This document shows positions 7,518-15,555 of a stretch of 37,890 nt of DNA, in pieces. The notes under the pieces are model-generated. The model was not told the DNA's origin. It saw only the letters and a list, made by a program, of their open reading frames with translations, and searched no databases. A program made the translations under genes and the position numbers. The DNA is from Gammaproteobacteria bacterium. GTDB lineage: Bacteria > Pseudomonadota > Gammaproteobacteria > Steroidobacterales > Woeseiaceae. The stretch spans positions 1 to 37,890 of the forward strand of contig JAOTUB010000021.1 of assembly GCA_029864095.1 (NCBI GenBank). Reading direction: 5' to 3'. Each line of letters starts with the position of its first letter. The stretch's first letter is position 1.

Positions 7518-8830
7518 GGTGAAGGGGCCGGCTTCGCGCGCCGCCGACCGCGCCGGCGACGCTGGCTCTTTGGCTGCGCGCTTATCTGAAAACTGGCCGC
7601 ACGCTGTTCGGCAGACTCATTCTGTACCCTGGTCCAGAAGTCTGCCTTTTCCTTATCGAACTGCCCGACGTCCGCGAGTAACAACATAAAGTCGTACGCC
7701 GCGCGAAATCGACGGTGCTCGAGCAACTTGATGGCGCGCTTGCCGCGAGTCTGCGAAAACCTCGGCTGCAGCGCAAGCATTTCGCGCATCGGCACGGTGA
7801 ATCGACGAGGGATTGCGATTCGCCGTTGCTGCTCTGCGCCGAGCTCATAGGATGCGAGACTCAGGGACTGTGACTCGGACATCTTTTCCTCCGATCGCCG
7901 AATCACGGCGAGTTCGCAGGTGGGCTTCCAGAGGAATACGCCAAGCAAGAACATGGGCGTGACCGACTTGTCAGCCTGGAAACGTCGATCCGTGTTTTGC
8001 AAAGCCGCTTCAACAAAACGCAGGAACGACGGGTCCTCGTCGAGCGCCCTGTCGGTCACCGGAAACATCTGTGCAAACAGCCCGTACTCGCGAAGAAGTT
8101 CGAATGTCTTCTCGGCAAAGCCGGACTGAAACAGTTTGAGAAACTCGTCAAACAGCCGCGCCGACGGAACGTTGGCGAGAAGCGGCACGTCCTTGGCCAT
8201 GGCCTTTTCGGCGGCCGCATCGATCGTGAATCCCAGTTTCGCGGCAAAGCGGACTGCGCGCAGCATGCGTACCGGATCCTCACGCATGCGCATGTCCGGG
8301 TCGCCGATCAGAACGAGGCGCTTGCGTTCAACATCACGCACGCCGCCGACATAATCCCAGATACTGAAATCCGCAATGTTGTAGTAGAGCGCATTGCAGG
8401 TGAAATCACGGCGCTGGACATCTTCCTCGATGCTGCCGTAAACGTTATCGCGCACAATGCGACCTTCGTCGTCATGGGCGTGATCGTCGTCCTTATGATT
8501 CGCTGCAGCACGAAAGGTCGCGACCTCGATAACCTCTCGGCCAAATCGCACATGAGCAAGCCGGAATCTGCGCCCGATCAGGCGACAGTTGCCGAACAGT
8601 GCCCGAACCTCCTCTGGTGTCGCGTTGGTCGCGACGTCAAAGTCCTTGGGATGCAGCTCCAGCATTGCATCGCGCACACAGCCGCCCACCAGGAACGCCT
8701 GGTAGCCGGCCTTGTGTAACCGATAGAGCACTTTGAGTGCGCTCTTGGAGATCTCGTCCCGTGAGACGTTGTGAGCGGCGCGAGGAATGATCTTCGGAGT
8801 TGTGGGCGTCTGGATCCCGCTGTTTTTCAA
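7514..8830 (-). CDS. pcnB: Poly(A) polymerase I
   Basis: PcnB adds poly(A) tails that promote RNA decay. The 438-residue sequence has the class II nucleotidyltransferase core FLVGGCVRDAMLELHPKDFD followed by VATNATPEEV, with the two catalytic Asp residues in DFD, then RRDFTCNALYYN and the ERKRLVLIGDPDMRMREDP block. The C-terminus is very basic (RRRRGRRRAK), as in E. coli PcnB, which also distinguishes it from CCA-adding enzymes. The only reasonable start is a TTG at 8830 with no convincing Shine-Dalgarno; an in-frame ATT lies 24 bases upstream. Low translation of this potentially toxic enzyme is plausible. The gene heads the operon. Confidence 0.94.
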   Translation of the reverse strand: MKNSGIQTPTTPKIIPRAAHNVSRDEISKSALKVLYRLHKAGYQAFLVGGCVRDAMLELHPKDFDVATNATPEEVRALFGNCRLIGRRFRLAHVRFGREVIEVATFRAAANHKDDDHAHDDEGRIVRDNVYGSIEEDVQRRDFTCNALYYNIADFSIWDYVGGVRDVERKRLVLIGDPDMRMREDPVRMLRAVRFAAKLGFTIDAAAEKAMAKDVPLLANVPSARLFDEFLKLFQSGFAEKTFELLREYGLFAQMFPVTDRALDEDPSFLRFVEAALQNTDRRFQADKSVTPMFLLGVFLWKPTCELAVIRRSEEKMSESQSLSLASYELGAEQQRRIAIPRRFTVPMREMLALQPRFSQTRGKRAIKLLEHRRFRAAYDFMLLLADVGQFDKEKADFWTRVQNESAEQRAASFQISAQPKSQRRRRGRRRAKPAPSP

Positions 8831-8841
8831 ATGACTGCTGC

Positions 8842-8869
8842 TTGTGCATTGAATATGCGGCCGTATAAT
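8842..8869 (+). promoter_or_regulatory. Promoter of tRNA-Glu
   Basis: A perfect TATAAT (8864-8869) is preceded at 16 bp by TTGTGC (8842-8847). Downstream of the -10 box the DNA is GC-rich (AGCAGCCCCC), the discriminator type found at stable-RNA promoters under stringent control. The short leader before the tRNA contains a hairpin (GCAGG-TAAAA-CCTGC, 8891-8905). The same region must also drive pcnB on the other strand, so the two promoters probably overlap. Confidence 0.65.
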
Positions 8870-8910
8870 AGCAGCCCCCGCATGGCCGGGGCAGGTAAAA
8901 CCTGCACTCC

Positions 8911-8986
8911 GCTCCCTTCGTCTAGCGGTTTAGGACGCCGCCCTCTCACGGCGGTAACAGGGGTTCGAATCCCCTAGGGAGTGCCA
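8911..8986 (+). tRNA. tRNA-Glu (anticodon CTC)
   Basis: A 76-nt cloverleaf with an encoded CCA end. The anticodon stem CCGCC/GGCGG closes the loop CTCTCAC, giving anticodon CTC for GAG codons. The T arm is AGGGG-TTCGAAT-CCCCT. The acceptor stem GCTCCCT pairs with AGGGAGT, leaving a terminal G1-U72 wobble where E. coli tRNA-Glu has G-C, and a C2-G71 pair where E. coli has U-A. The body otherwise closely resembles E. coli tRNA-Glu. A terminator follows directly, so it is a single-tRNA transcription unit. Confidence 0.96.
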
Positions 8987-8993
8987 AATCACA

Positions 8994-9019
8994 AAGGGTC
9001 CACAGCGTGGGCCCTTTTT
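8994..9019 (+). terminator. Rho-independent terminator after tRNA-Glu
   Basis: A 10-bp stem (AAGGGTCCAC / GTGGGCCCTT, one T-G wobble) with a 3-nt loop is followed by TTT, giving five consecutive T at 9015-9019. It starts eight bases after the tRNA CCA end. Confidence 0.88.
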
Positions 9020-9076
9020 GATTTGGGCATTCGGGGCCGGGTTTTGAACACGGTTCGGCAAGCTCGCGTAGCGACT

Positions 9077-9097
9077 GCGGACGCCATTGGCGTCCGC
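9077..9097. repeat. Perfect 9-bp inverted repeat
   Basis: GCGGACGCC and GGCGTCCGC flank the 3-base loop ATT. There is no T-run on either side, so it is not a standard terminator for the neighbouring MAPEG gene, whose stop is about 25 bases away. It could act as an RNA-stabilising hairpin or a bidirectional barrier. The function is unknown. Confidence 0.6.
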
Positions 9098-9122
9098 GCC
9101 GGGCGCGCGTCGAAACAAGCCG

Positions 9123-9506
9123 CTAAAGCAGATTGCGCACGGCCGCAACCAGCACCCAGATCAACATGACGGTTGACGGCAAGAAACTCAGCATAAACCC
9201 CGTTGAACGGCCCGCCGGATCCTTGATATACGCGGCACGATAGACGAATCGACCAACAAGATAGACAACGCCGAAGCCCGCCGCCCAAAGTGGATTGACC
9301 ACATAGGCGTAGACCCACAGCGCGGGCAGGAACAGGATCAGCTGCTCCATGGTGTTGTAGTGCACGCGAAACATGCGCTCAAACTCGGCAGGTCCGGACG
9401 TCGCGGGAGCTTTGACCTGATGTTTTGCCCGCAACGAACCGACCTGCATTCCGAACCATCCGAACTGAAATAGCGCCAGAACCGTTACCACTGCGACAAA
9501 ATCCAT
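9123..9506 (-). CDS. MAPEG family membrane protein
   Basis: The 127-residue protein has four predicted membrane helices and the MAPEG signature near residues 42-66 (FERMFRVHYNTMEQLILFLP), with the Arg, His and Asn that bind glutathione in the family. MAPEG proteins include microsomal glutathione transferases; bacterial members are mostly uncharacterised, so the substrate is unknown. I chose the ATG at 9506 over 9539 because GAGGGG lies eight bases upstream of it. It stands alone, divergent from the ATP/ADP-translocase-like gene. Confidence 0.88.
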   Translation of the reverse strand: MDFVAVVTVLALFQFGWFGMQVGSLRAKHQVKAPATSGPAEFERMFRVHYNTMEQLILFLPALWVYAYVVNPLWAAGFGVVYLVGRFVYRAAYIKDPAGRSTGFMLSFLPSTVMLIWVLVAAVRNLL

Positions 9507-9571
9507 AACATTTCCCCTCTGTTCTCTACGTTCTCTCAATAGTCGGTGACATTTGGGCGACGGTCATTATT

Positions 9572-10906
9572 ATGGCCGATAACATGCCCACCAGCGCCGC
9601 CGACACCACGCAACCGACCTTGTTCGACCGCATTTTCGGCCTCAAGAAGCACGAATACCCTGCCGTTACCTGGTCATTCGCCTATTTCTTTTGCATCCTT
9701 GCGTCATATTACATCCTGCGACCTGTTCGTGAAGCGATGGCGGTAGGCAGCGGTCCCGATACCATACCGTACTTATTCATCGGCACCTTCATCGCGATGC
9801 TTCTGGTGACCCCGATTTTCGGTTGGGTGGCGTCACGTTTCCCACGGCGGGCATTCCTGCCTTGGGTCTATCTATTTTTCATTGCAAACATTCTGATCTT
9901 CTGGGCGGTCTTCTCCCAGGCGGTCAACAGCGGCAATGAATTCATCTGGCTCGGCCGGGTATTTTTCGTCTGGCTCAGCGTCTTCAACCTATTTGTCGTG
10001 TCGGTATTCTGGAGTTTCATGGCCGATATTTACACGCGCGAGCAGGGGCGCCGGCTGTTCGGTCTGATCACTGCTGGCGGTAGTGTTGGAGCACTTCTCG
10101 GCGGCGCTGCAACCAGTGCACTTGTCATACCGATCGGATTTCAGAATCTGTTGCCGATTTCGGCGACGCTGCTTGGGCTCGCTGTGCTGTGCATCCGGCA
10201 GCTGCGAAAATGGGTCGTCCACGAACACGAAGACGAGATCACGGAGACAGTCGAAAGTGACAAGCCGCTGGGTGGTAACCCGCTTGCAGGCATCACTCAC
10301 CTGTTCGCGTCAAAGTATTTTGCCGGTATCGCCGTTTCATCGGTAATCGCAAGTTTGCTTGGAACCGCGCTTTATATGTTTGCGGCCCAACTTGTCGAAG
10401 CAGCCATTCCCACAGCCGATGAGCAAACGCAGTTCTTCTCCAACATGAATGTCGTGACCAGCGCTCTTTCCCTGATTGGACAGATGTTCGTCGTCAAACA
10501 CATCGTCGTTCGATTCGGCATCGGTGTATCGCTTTCTCTGTTGCCCATTATCTCCGTCGCCGGATTCGCATTGCTGGCATTCGATCCTGTACTCGGTGTC
10601 GTGGCCTTCCTGACGGTCGCGAGGCGAGCGTTGGGATTCGCTTTCAGCAAACCGACGACCGACATGCTCTACTCCGTCGTAACTCCCGAAGAAAAGTACA
10701 AGACGAAAAATTTTATCGACACTGCCGTATATCGTGGTGGCGACCTTGTTGGAACCTGGACCGTCAAATTCATGTCTGCGTTAGGCATTGCCGGCATCTC
10801 GATCGTGATGCTGCCGTTTGCGGTACTCTGGGCCATCGTGGCGCTGTGGCTCGGACGAGACTACCGGCGTCGAGCGAGAGAGCTGAAACGCATTGGTGTG
10901 AAATGA
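9572..10906 (+). CDS. ATP/ADP-translocase-like (TlcC/Npt-related) MFS carrier
   Basis: The 444-residue integral membrane protein has about twelve hydrophobic segments. Its N-terminal part (residues 28-56, including FFCILASYYILRPVREAM) and the following PYLFIGTFIAMLL and FGWVASRFPRRAF resemble the COG3202 ATP/ADP translocase-related group of the major facilitator superfamily. Characterised members in Rickettsia and Chlamydia exchange host ATP for ADP. Homologues in free-living bacteria exist but their substrates are largely unknown, so no nucleotide specificity is claimed. Its stop overlaps the next gene by four bases (ATGA), so the RDD protein is probably made with it. Confidence 0.75.
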   Translation: MADNMPTSAADTTQPTLFDRIFGLKKHEYPAVTWSFAYFFCILASYYILRPVREAMAVGSGPDTIPYLFIGTFIAMLLVTPIFGWVASRFPRRAFLPWVYLFFIANILIFWAVFSQAVNSGNEFIWLGRVFFVWLSVFNLFVVSVFWSFMADIYTREQGRRLFGLITAGGSVGALLGGAATSALVIPIGFQNLLPISATLLGLAVLCIRQLRKWVVHEHEDEITETVESDKPLGGNPLAGITHLFASKYFAGIAVSSVIASLLGTALYMFAAQLVEAAIPTADEQTQFFSNMNVVTSALSLIGQMFVVKHIVVRFGIGVSLSLLPIISVAGFALLAFDPVLGVVAFLTVARRALGFAFSKPTTDMLYSVVTPEEKYKTKNFIDTAVYRGGDLVGTWTVKFMSALGIAGISIVMLPFAVLWAIVALWLGRDYRRRARELKRIGVK

Positions 10907-11325
10907 GTAACTCCGGTCTACTGCGGCGATTCGGCGCAATACTCTATGACTCCCTGCTGGTGCTCGCATTGCTTTTCCTCACGACGATCCCGTTTGTCGC
11001 GGTTCGTGGCGGCGAACCAGTCGAGGCTGGCGACAATCTGCTGTATCAACTAAGCATCGTGCTGGTCGTATTCCTGTTCTTTACCGGTTTTTGGAGCCGC
11101 TCTGGCCGAACGCTCGGAATGCAATCCTGGGGGCTGCGCATCGAAACGCCTGACGGTGATATTCCGACCTTCATGGCGGCGAGTATTCGCTTCGTTGTTG
11201 CGATCCTGTCATGGCTGCCCCTCGGCCTGGGATTCTTCTGGCAACTCTGGGACAAGGATTCGCTGACCTGGCATGACCGCTTGAGCGGTACGCGCCTCCG
11301 GCACTACCCGAAGCCAGGCAGATGA
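10903..11325 (+). CDS. RDD family membrane protein
   Basis: This 140-residue protein begins MSNSGLLRRFGAILYDSLLV, the typical RDD opening with Arg and Asp in the first membrane helix. It contains the RTLGMQSWGLRIETPDG loop and ends with SLTWHDRLSGTRL, also typical of RDD proteins. Three membrane segments are visible. The function of most RDD proteins is unknown; some are linked to ion transport. The ATG overlaps the upstream transporter stop (ATGA), so an earlier in-frame start at 10846 was rejected. The gene ends immediately next to the convergent lptG stop. Confidence 0.88.
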   Translation: MSNSGLLRRFGAILYDSLLVLALLFLTTIPFVAVRGGEPVEAGDNLLYQLSIVLVVFLFFTGFWSRSGRTLGMQSWGLRIETPDGDIPTFMAASIRFVVAILSWLPLGLGFFWQLWDKDSLTWHDRLSGTRLRHYPKPGR

Positions 11326-12393
11326 TCAGCGAACTCGATGCAACGCAAAGACCGTTACGATCGCAAGCGTAACTGACGGCAACCACGCGATCACGGCGGG
11401 CTCGAAATTGAACACCTGACCTGAGTTTGCAAGCATTTCGCTCGCCAGATAATACGCCAGGCCAATCACCACGCCGATCATGAGCCGAGCTCCCGCGCCG
11501 CCTGTGCGCAACGGGCCAAAGACGAAAGCAAGTGCCAGAATCGGCATGATCATGACCGTCGCAGTGCGGGCCACGCGGTACCACAGTTCTGTTTCATAGC
11601 GTCGCGAATCCAGGCTGTTGCGCTTCAGGTAGGCGACGTAACTCATCAAACCCCTGCCTGACAGGCTCTGCGGCTTAACGAGCGAGATGCCCAGCACTTC
11701 CGCATCGATATCGAATGATTCGACCGCAACGGACGACTCGACGACCTGAACGCCATCGTCTCGAAACCGGGTTTCGCGCAGGTTCTCGAGGATCCACCGA
11801 TCGTCATCGTCGATGCCTGAGTTCTCTGCCCTGGCAATCGATGCCAGTCCATTGTGTTCATCCAACAGGAACAGGTAGATGCTGCCAAACTCAAATTCGG
11901 AACTCACTCGTTCCAGATGCAGGATGACTGGTCCATCGCGCACCCAGGTTTCGTTGCCGAGTCGGTCATCATCTTGCTCATATCGCGCTTCGAGGCGCAT
12001 ATTGCGTGCATAGTAGTCGAGCGGCGGCCCGATGAACTCCCCCAGCAAACCCGTGAATACGAGCAGAGCAAATCCCGTGACCGCGACCATTCCGGCAAGT
12101 TGATTCACGGAAAGTCCAGCGGAGCGCATCACGACAATCTCGCTGCTTGCTGCGAGCCCGCCGAGCCCGAGCAACGACCCGATCAGTGCGGCAACCGGTA
12201 GCATCTCAAACGCCAGCTGAGGCAATCGCAGCAGCGTATACAAAATGACTCTTGGCGTTTGATAGTCGCCCTGCGTATCATCCAGTTCCGCGATGAATTC
12301 AAACAACCCGGCCAGTGCGAGCAATACTACAAGCACCATTGCCGTCGCCGCGAGAATTGTACGCAGCATGTATTGGCTGAGTATACCGTTCAC
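11326..12393 (-). CDS. lptG: LPS export ABC transporter permease LptG
   Basis: LptG forms the inner-membrane LptB2FG transporter with LptF and moves lipopolysaccharide to the periplasmic bridge. The 355-residue protein has three N-terminal membrane helices, a central periplasmic beta-jellyroll region (about residues 130-260) and three C-terminal helices. PVAALIGSLLGLGGLAASSE is the conserved coupling-helix region. The start is GTG at 12393, overlapping the lptF stop (GTGA). The frame extends upstream to 12666 inside lptF, but that extension is out of character and is rejected. Position after lptF and next to pepA matches E. coli. Confidence 0.95.
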   Translation of the reverse strand: MNGILSQYMLRTILAATAMVLVVLLALAGLFEFIAELDDTQGDYQTPRVILYTLLRLPQLAFEMLPVAALIGSLLGLGGLAASSEIVVMRSAGLSVNQLAGMVAVTGFALLVFTGLLGEFIGPPLDYYARNMRLEARYEQDDDRLGNETWVRDGPVILHLERVSSEFEFGSIYLFLLDEHNGLASIARAENSGIDDDDRWILENLRETRFRDDGVQVVESSVAVESFDIDAEVLGISLVKPQSLSGRGLMSYVAYLKRNSLDSRRYETELWYRVARTATVMIMPILALAFVFGPLRTGGAGARLMIGVVIGLAYYLASEMLANSGQVFNFEPAVIAWLPSVTLAIVTVFALHRVR

Positions 12394-13472
12394 GAGAACA
12401 GCCTTTTGTGAACGGAATTCTGCGCCGCGAGAATACCTAGCGCGAGCAACAGCACGGCACCATGTACCCACCAGAGTCCAAGCAGTGGCGACATGCTGCC
12501 CTGCTCTATCCATGCTTTCGCCGCGCTGAGCATGTTCAGGTAAATAATGAATACCATTAGTCCGATCGCGAGTCGGCCGTAGCGGCCAGCTCGTGGCTGG
12601 GTCTTGCTGAGCGGCACGGCGAGGATGCCGAGAATGATCGTCGCAAGCGGAATCCCGAATCGCCATTGCACCTCAGCAATATGCTCCAGTTCGCCGGCTT
12701 GCATCAGCCTCGGTAACGACATGGCGCGCGGCGTCGGTTCCGGTGGGTCGAGACTGGGGAGACGATACGGTATGCCGTGCTCCGCAAACTCAACGACACG
12801 AAATTCCGTCGTACCGGGCACACCTTCATAGCGACGACCGTCCCGAAGCACGAGAAAACGAACGTCCGGATCGTCGGACTCTACTTGCTCGCCACGCGAA
12901 GCGACGACGACTTCAACGCGACCGTCGGCAATCAGTCGCTGCAAAAAGACATTTTCCATAGATCCGTCCGCCAGTATGCGCTCGCCATAGACCACCGCAG
13001 CGGCAGGCCCAACTTCGGTAAACCTCCCTGGCTCGAGACTGCTAAGATCCGCTTCACGGCGGGCTTCGGCGCCAACTCGATCTATCTCCTGCAATGTGCG
13101 CGGCGCGAGATCGAGCGCCAGCCACGCAACGACGAGAGTTAGAGGAACGAGCAGCCATATGAGCGGCCGGTATATGTCGTAAGGTCCAACACGGCATGCC
13201 ATCATCGCGGGCATTTCGCTGTCGCGGTACAAGCGCCCAAGTGCGAGCATGATAGAGAGAAACAAGCCGATCGGAATGATTATTGTCAGATATTGCGTCG
13301 CAGACAGCGCGATGACATCCATTGCCGCATCTTTGGGCAGCCTGCCCTTGGCGACATCGCCCAGAACCCGTGCAAATTGATTTGTCAGCAATATCAGCAG
13401 CAGTACCATTGTGACGCCCAACCAGGTCGTGGCAATCTCTTTGAATATGTAGCGATCAAGTATGCGGCGCAT
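12390..13472 (-). CDS. lptF: LPS export ABC transporter permease LptF
   Basis: This is the partner permease of LptG. The roughly 360-residue sequence starts MRRILDRYIFKEIATTWLGV, contains the conserved LPIGLFLSIMLALGRLYRDSE-like segment near residues 55-75, a periplasmic domain in the middle, and three C-terminal helices. I chose the ATG at 13472, which fits the family N-terminus; a GTG eight codons upstream (13496) is possible and neither has a strong Shine-Dalgarno site. lptF is divergent from pepA with about 120 bp between, the standard gammaproteobacterial arrangement. Confidence 0.95.
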   Translation of the reverse strand: MRRILDRYIFKEIATTWLGVTMVLLLILLTNQFARVLGDVAKGRLPKDAAMDVIALSATQYLTIIIPIGLFLSIMLALGRLYRDSEMPAMMACRVGPYDIYRPLIWLLVPLTLVVAWLALDLAPRTLQEIDRVGAEARREADLSSLEPGRFTEVGPAAAVVYGERILADGSMENVFLQRLIADGRVEVVVASRGEQVESDDPDVRFLVLRDGRRYEGVPGTTEFRVVEFAEHGIPYRLPSLDPPEPTPRAMSLPRLMQAGELEHIAEVQWRFGIPLATIILGILAVPLSKTQPRAGRYGRLAIGLMVFIIYLNMLSAAKAWIEQGSMSPLLGLWWVHGAVLLLALGILAAQNSVHKRLFS

Positions 13473-13594
13473 CGATGTCTGGGATTTCTTAACCACGCAG
13501 GCGGAATCGGTTAGACTACCGCTTTTGTTTTGCTCGGGACAGCCTTCAGGTCACATAGTACCTGGGCGGCCGCCACCTTTTTAGAAGACAATCT

Positions 13595-15091
13595 ATGGAC
13601 TACTTTACGACCACCTCCAAAGCCTCGAACAAGGCTATTGATTGCGTCATTGTCGGCGTTTACGACCGCGGTAAACTCGGCGCCGGAGCTGCAGACATCG
13701 ACAGTGCCAGCGGAGGTGCAATTAGACGGCACATCAAGAGTGGAGACATTTCCAGTGAGCTTGGTCGCTGTTTCGTCCTGACGGACGTTGCCGGCATTCG
13801 TTCGCCTCGGGTTGCGGTTGTCGGCCTGGGCAAGGTCGGTGCATTGGATTTAGGCAAGTTTCGTCGTGCGTTGAGTGCGGCTTTGGACGCCATATCACGC
13901 AGCAAAACTCGCGGAATCCTCAATTGCCTGACACTGGAGGACGTCTCCGGCACAGACAGCTACTACCTCGCCCGGCACACGGCGCAGGCCGTTGGCGAAT
14001 CTCTGTATCGTTTTACCGAGATGAAGAGCGGCCGACAGACGCCGCCGATGCCGCTCAAGAAAGTCGGAATTGCAGTCGCCAAGCGTGGCGATGCGGCAAA
14101 GTCGATGCGTGGCGCCGAGCACGGTGATGCGATCGCGTCCGGAATATCGCTCGCAAAGGACCTCGGTAATTTGCCGCCTAACGTCTGCACGCCAAGCTAC
14201 CTTGCACGTACGGCGCAAAAACTGGCACGTAACCACATGAATCTGCACACGCGTGTGCTTAACGAAACAGAGATGAAGCGGCTGGGCATGCACTCGCTGT
14301 TATCGGTCACGGCCGGTACTAAAGAACCCGCACGCCTCATTGTCATGCAGTACAAAGGAAAAACCGGTCAAAAACCTGTGGTTCTTGTCGGCAAAGGCGT
14401 CACCTTCGACTCGGGCGGAATATCGCTGAAGCCTGGCCCGGCCATGGATGAAATGAAGTTCGACATGTGCGGCGCCGCCACCGTTATCGGCACAATGCTT
14501 GCTGTGGCGAAACTGCGTTTGCCGATCAATGTCAATGTCGTCGTCCCCGCTGTGGAAAACCTGCCGAGTGGCAAAGCAACCAAACCGGGCGATATTGTCA
14601 GGAGCATGTCGGGCCAAACTATCGAAATACTCAACACGGATGCCGAAGGTCGCTTGATTCTATGCGACGCGTTGACCTATTCGCGCCGCTTCAAGCCAGA
14701 CGCGATCATCGATGTGGCGACGTTGACCGGGGCATGCGTGGTCGCGCTCGGCCATCACCGCACGGCAGTGATGAGTAATAACGACGACTTGTCGCAGAGC
14801 GTTGTTGCAGCCGGCATTTCCGCGGATGATCGCGGCTGGCCCATGCCACTCGGTGACGAGTGGGCGTTGCAGCTCAAGAGCAATTTCGCCGACATGGCCA
14901 ATGTCGGTGGTCGCGATGGCGGAGCCATTACTGCGGGGTGCTTTCTCGGCAAGTTCACTGATGGGATGAACTGGGCACATCTCGACATCGCAGGCACGGC
15001 ATGGAAGTCGGGAAAGCAGAAAGGCGCCACGGGTCGACCCGTACCGATGCTCACTGAGTTCCTCCTCGCGCGCTGCGGCGCTCTGCCTTAA
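13595..15091 (+). CDS. pepA: Leucyl aminopeptidase (cytosol aminopeptidase)
   Basis: PepA is a hexameric two-metal M17 aminopeptidase; in E. coli it is also a DNA-binding architectural factor at XerCD sites. The 498-residue sequence has the metal and catalytic segment VGKGVTFDSGGISLKP (about 263-278) and the family signature NTDAEGRL at 347-354. Length is typical. It leads the pepA-holC-valS operon, with the pepA stop and holC start sharing one base. Confidence 0.97.
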   Translation: MDYFTTTSKASNKAIDCVIVGVYDRGKLGAGAADIDSASGGAIRRHIKSGDISSELGRCFVLTDVAGIRSPRVAVVGLGKVGALDLGKFRRALSAALDAISRSKTRGILNCLTLEDVSGTDSYYLARHTAQAVGESLYRFTEMKSGRQTPPMPLKKVGIAVAKRGDAAKSMRGAEHGDAIASGISLAKDLGNLPPNVCTPSYLARTAQKLARNHMNLHTRVLNETEMKRLGMHSLLSVTAGTKEPARLIVMQYKGKTGQKPVVLVGKGVTFDSGGISLKPGPAMDEMKFDMCGAATVIGTMLAVAKLRLPINVNVVVPAVENLPSGKATKPGDIVRSMSGQTIEILNTDAEGRLILCDALTYSRRFKPDAIIDVATLTGACVVALGHHRTAVMSNNDDLSQSVVAAGISADDRGWPMPLGDEWALQLKSNFADMANVGGRDGGAITAGCFLGKFTDGMNWAHLDIAGTAWKSGKQKGATGRPVPMLTEFLLARCGALP

Positions 15092-15519
15092 TGGCCAGGG
15101 TCGACTTCTACATTCTCAATCAGGCAGGTCAACACTCGCGTCAATCCTTTGCATGCCGGTTGGCGGAAAAGGCCTATCGGCTTGATCACACCGTGCACAT
15201 ACACGTCGGCAATCGAAGCGATGCGGAAAGGCTGGATGAGCTGCTATGGACATTCCGTGACGGCAGTTTCGTGCCGCACCAAATGATAGCGAAGTGCACC
15301 CTGGAACTGCCGTCCCCCGTTACGATTGGCTGCGAAGACGATTGCATCGAGCCGCGTGATCTGTTGATCAATCTGTGCGATGACATTCCCTCATGTGCCG
15401 AGGCTTTCCCGAGAGTCGCAGAGCTTGTAACCTCCGATGATGAATGCAAGCAACTGAGCCGCAAACGCTTCACCAAGTACCGTGACAATGGCCATACGCT
15501 AGAGACTCACAACGTATAG
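15091..15519 (+). CDS. holC: DNA polymerase III chi subunit
   Basis: HolC links the clamp loader to single-strand binding protein. The 142-residue sequence starts with VDFYILNQAGQHSRQSFACR and has DELLWTFRDGSFVPHQM, both chi-like. Conservation in this family is low, so position is important support: it sits between pepA and valS, as in E. coli, with its ATG overlapping the pepA stop (TAATG). Length is normal. Confidence 0.93.
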   Translation: MARVDFYILNQAGQHSRQSFACRLAEKAYRLDHTVHIHVGNRSDAERLDELLWTFRDGSFVPHQMIAKCTLELPSPVTIGCEDDCIEPRDLLINLCDDIPSCAEAFPRVAELVTSDDECKQLSRKRFTKYRDNGHTLETHNV

Positions 15520-15555
15520 TCTGCCCCCGACCTTCTGACCCTAGCGCATCGAAGC

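Noticed and set aside
8911..8986. tRNA-Glu as an integration site for a mobile element
   Set aside because: No integrase, direct repeat of the tRNA 3' end, or atypical island follows; the next genes are ordinary.
8930..9148. 72-residue frame on the minus strand over the tRNA
   Set aside because: It runs antisense through the tRNA and its terminator. Frames of this type (containing GDSNPCYRRER) are a common false annotation over tRNA genes.
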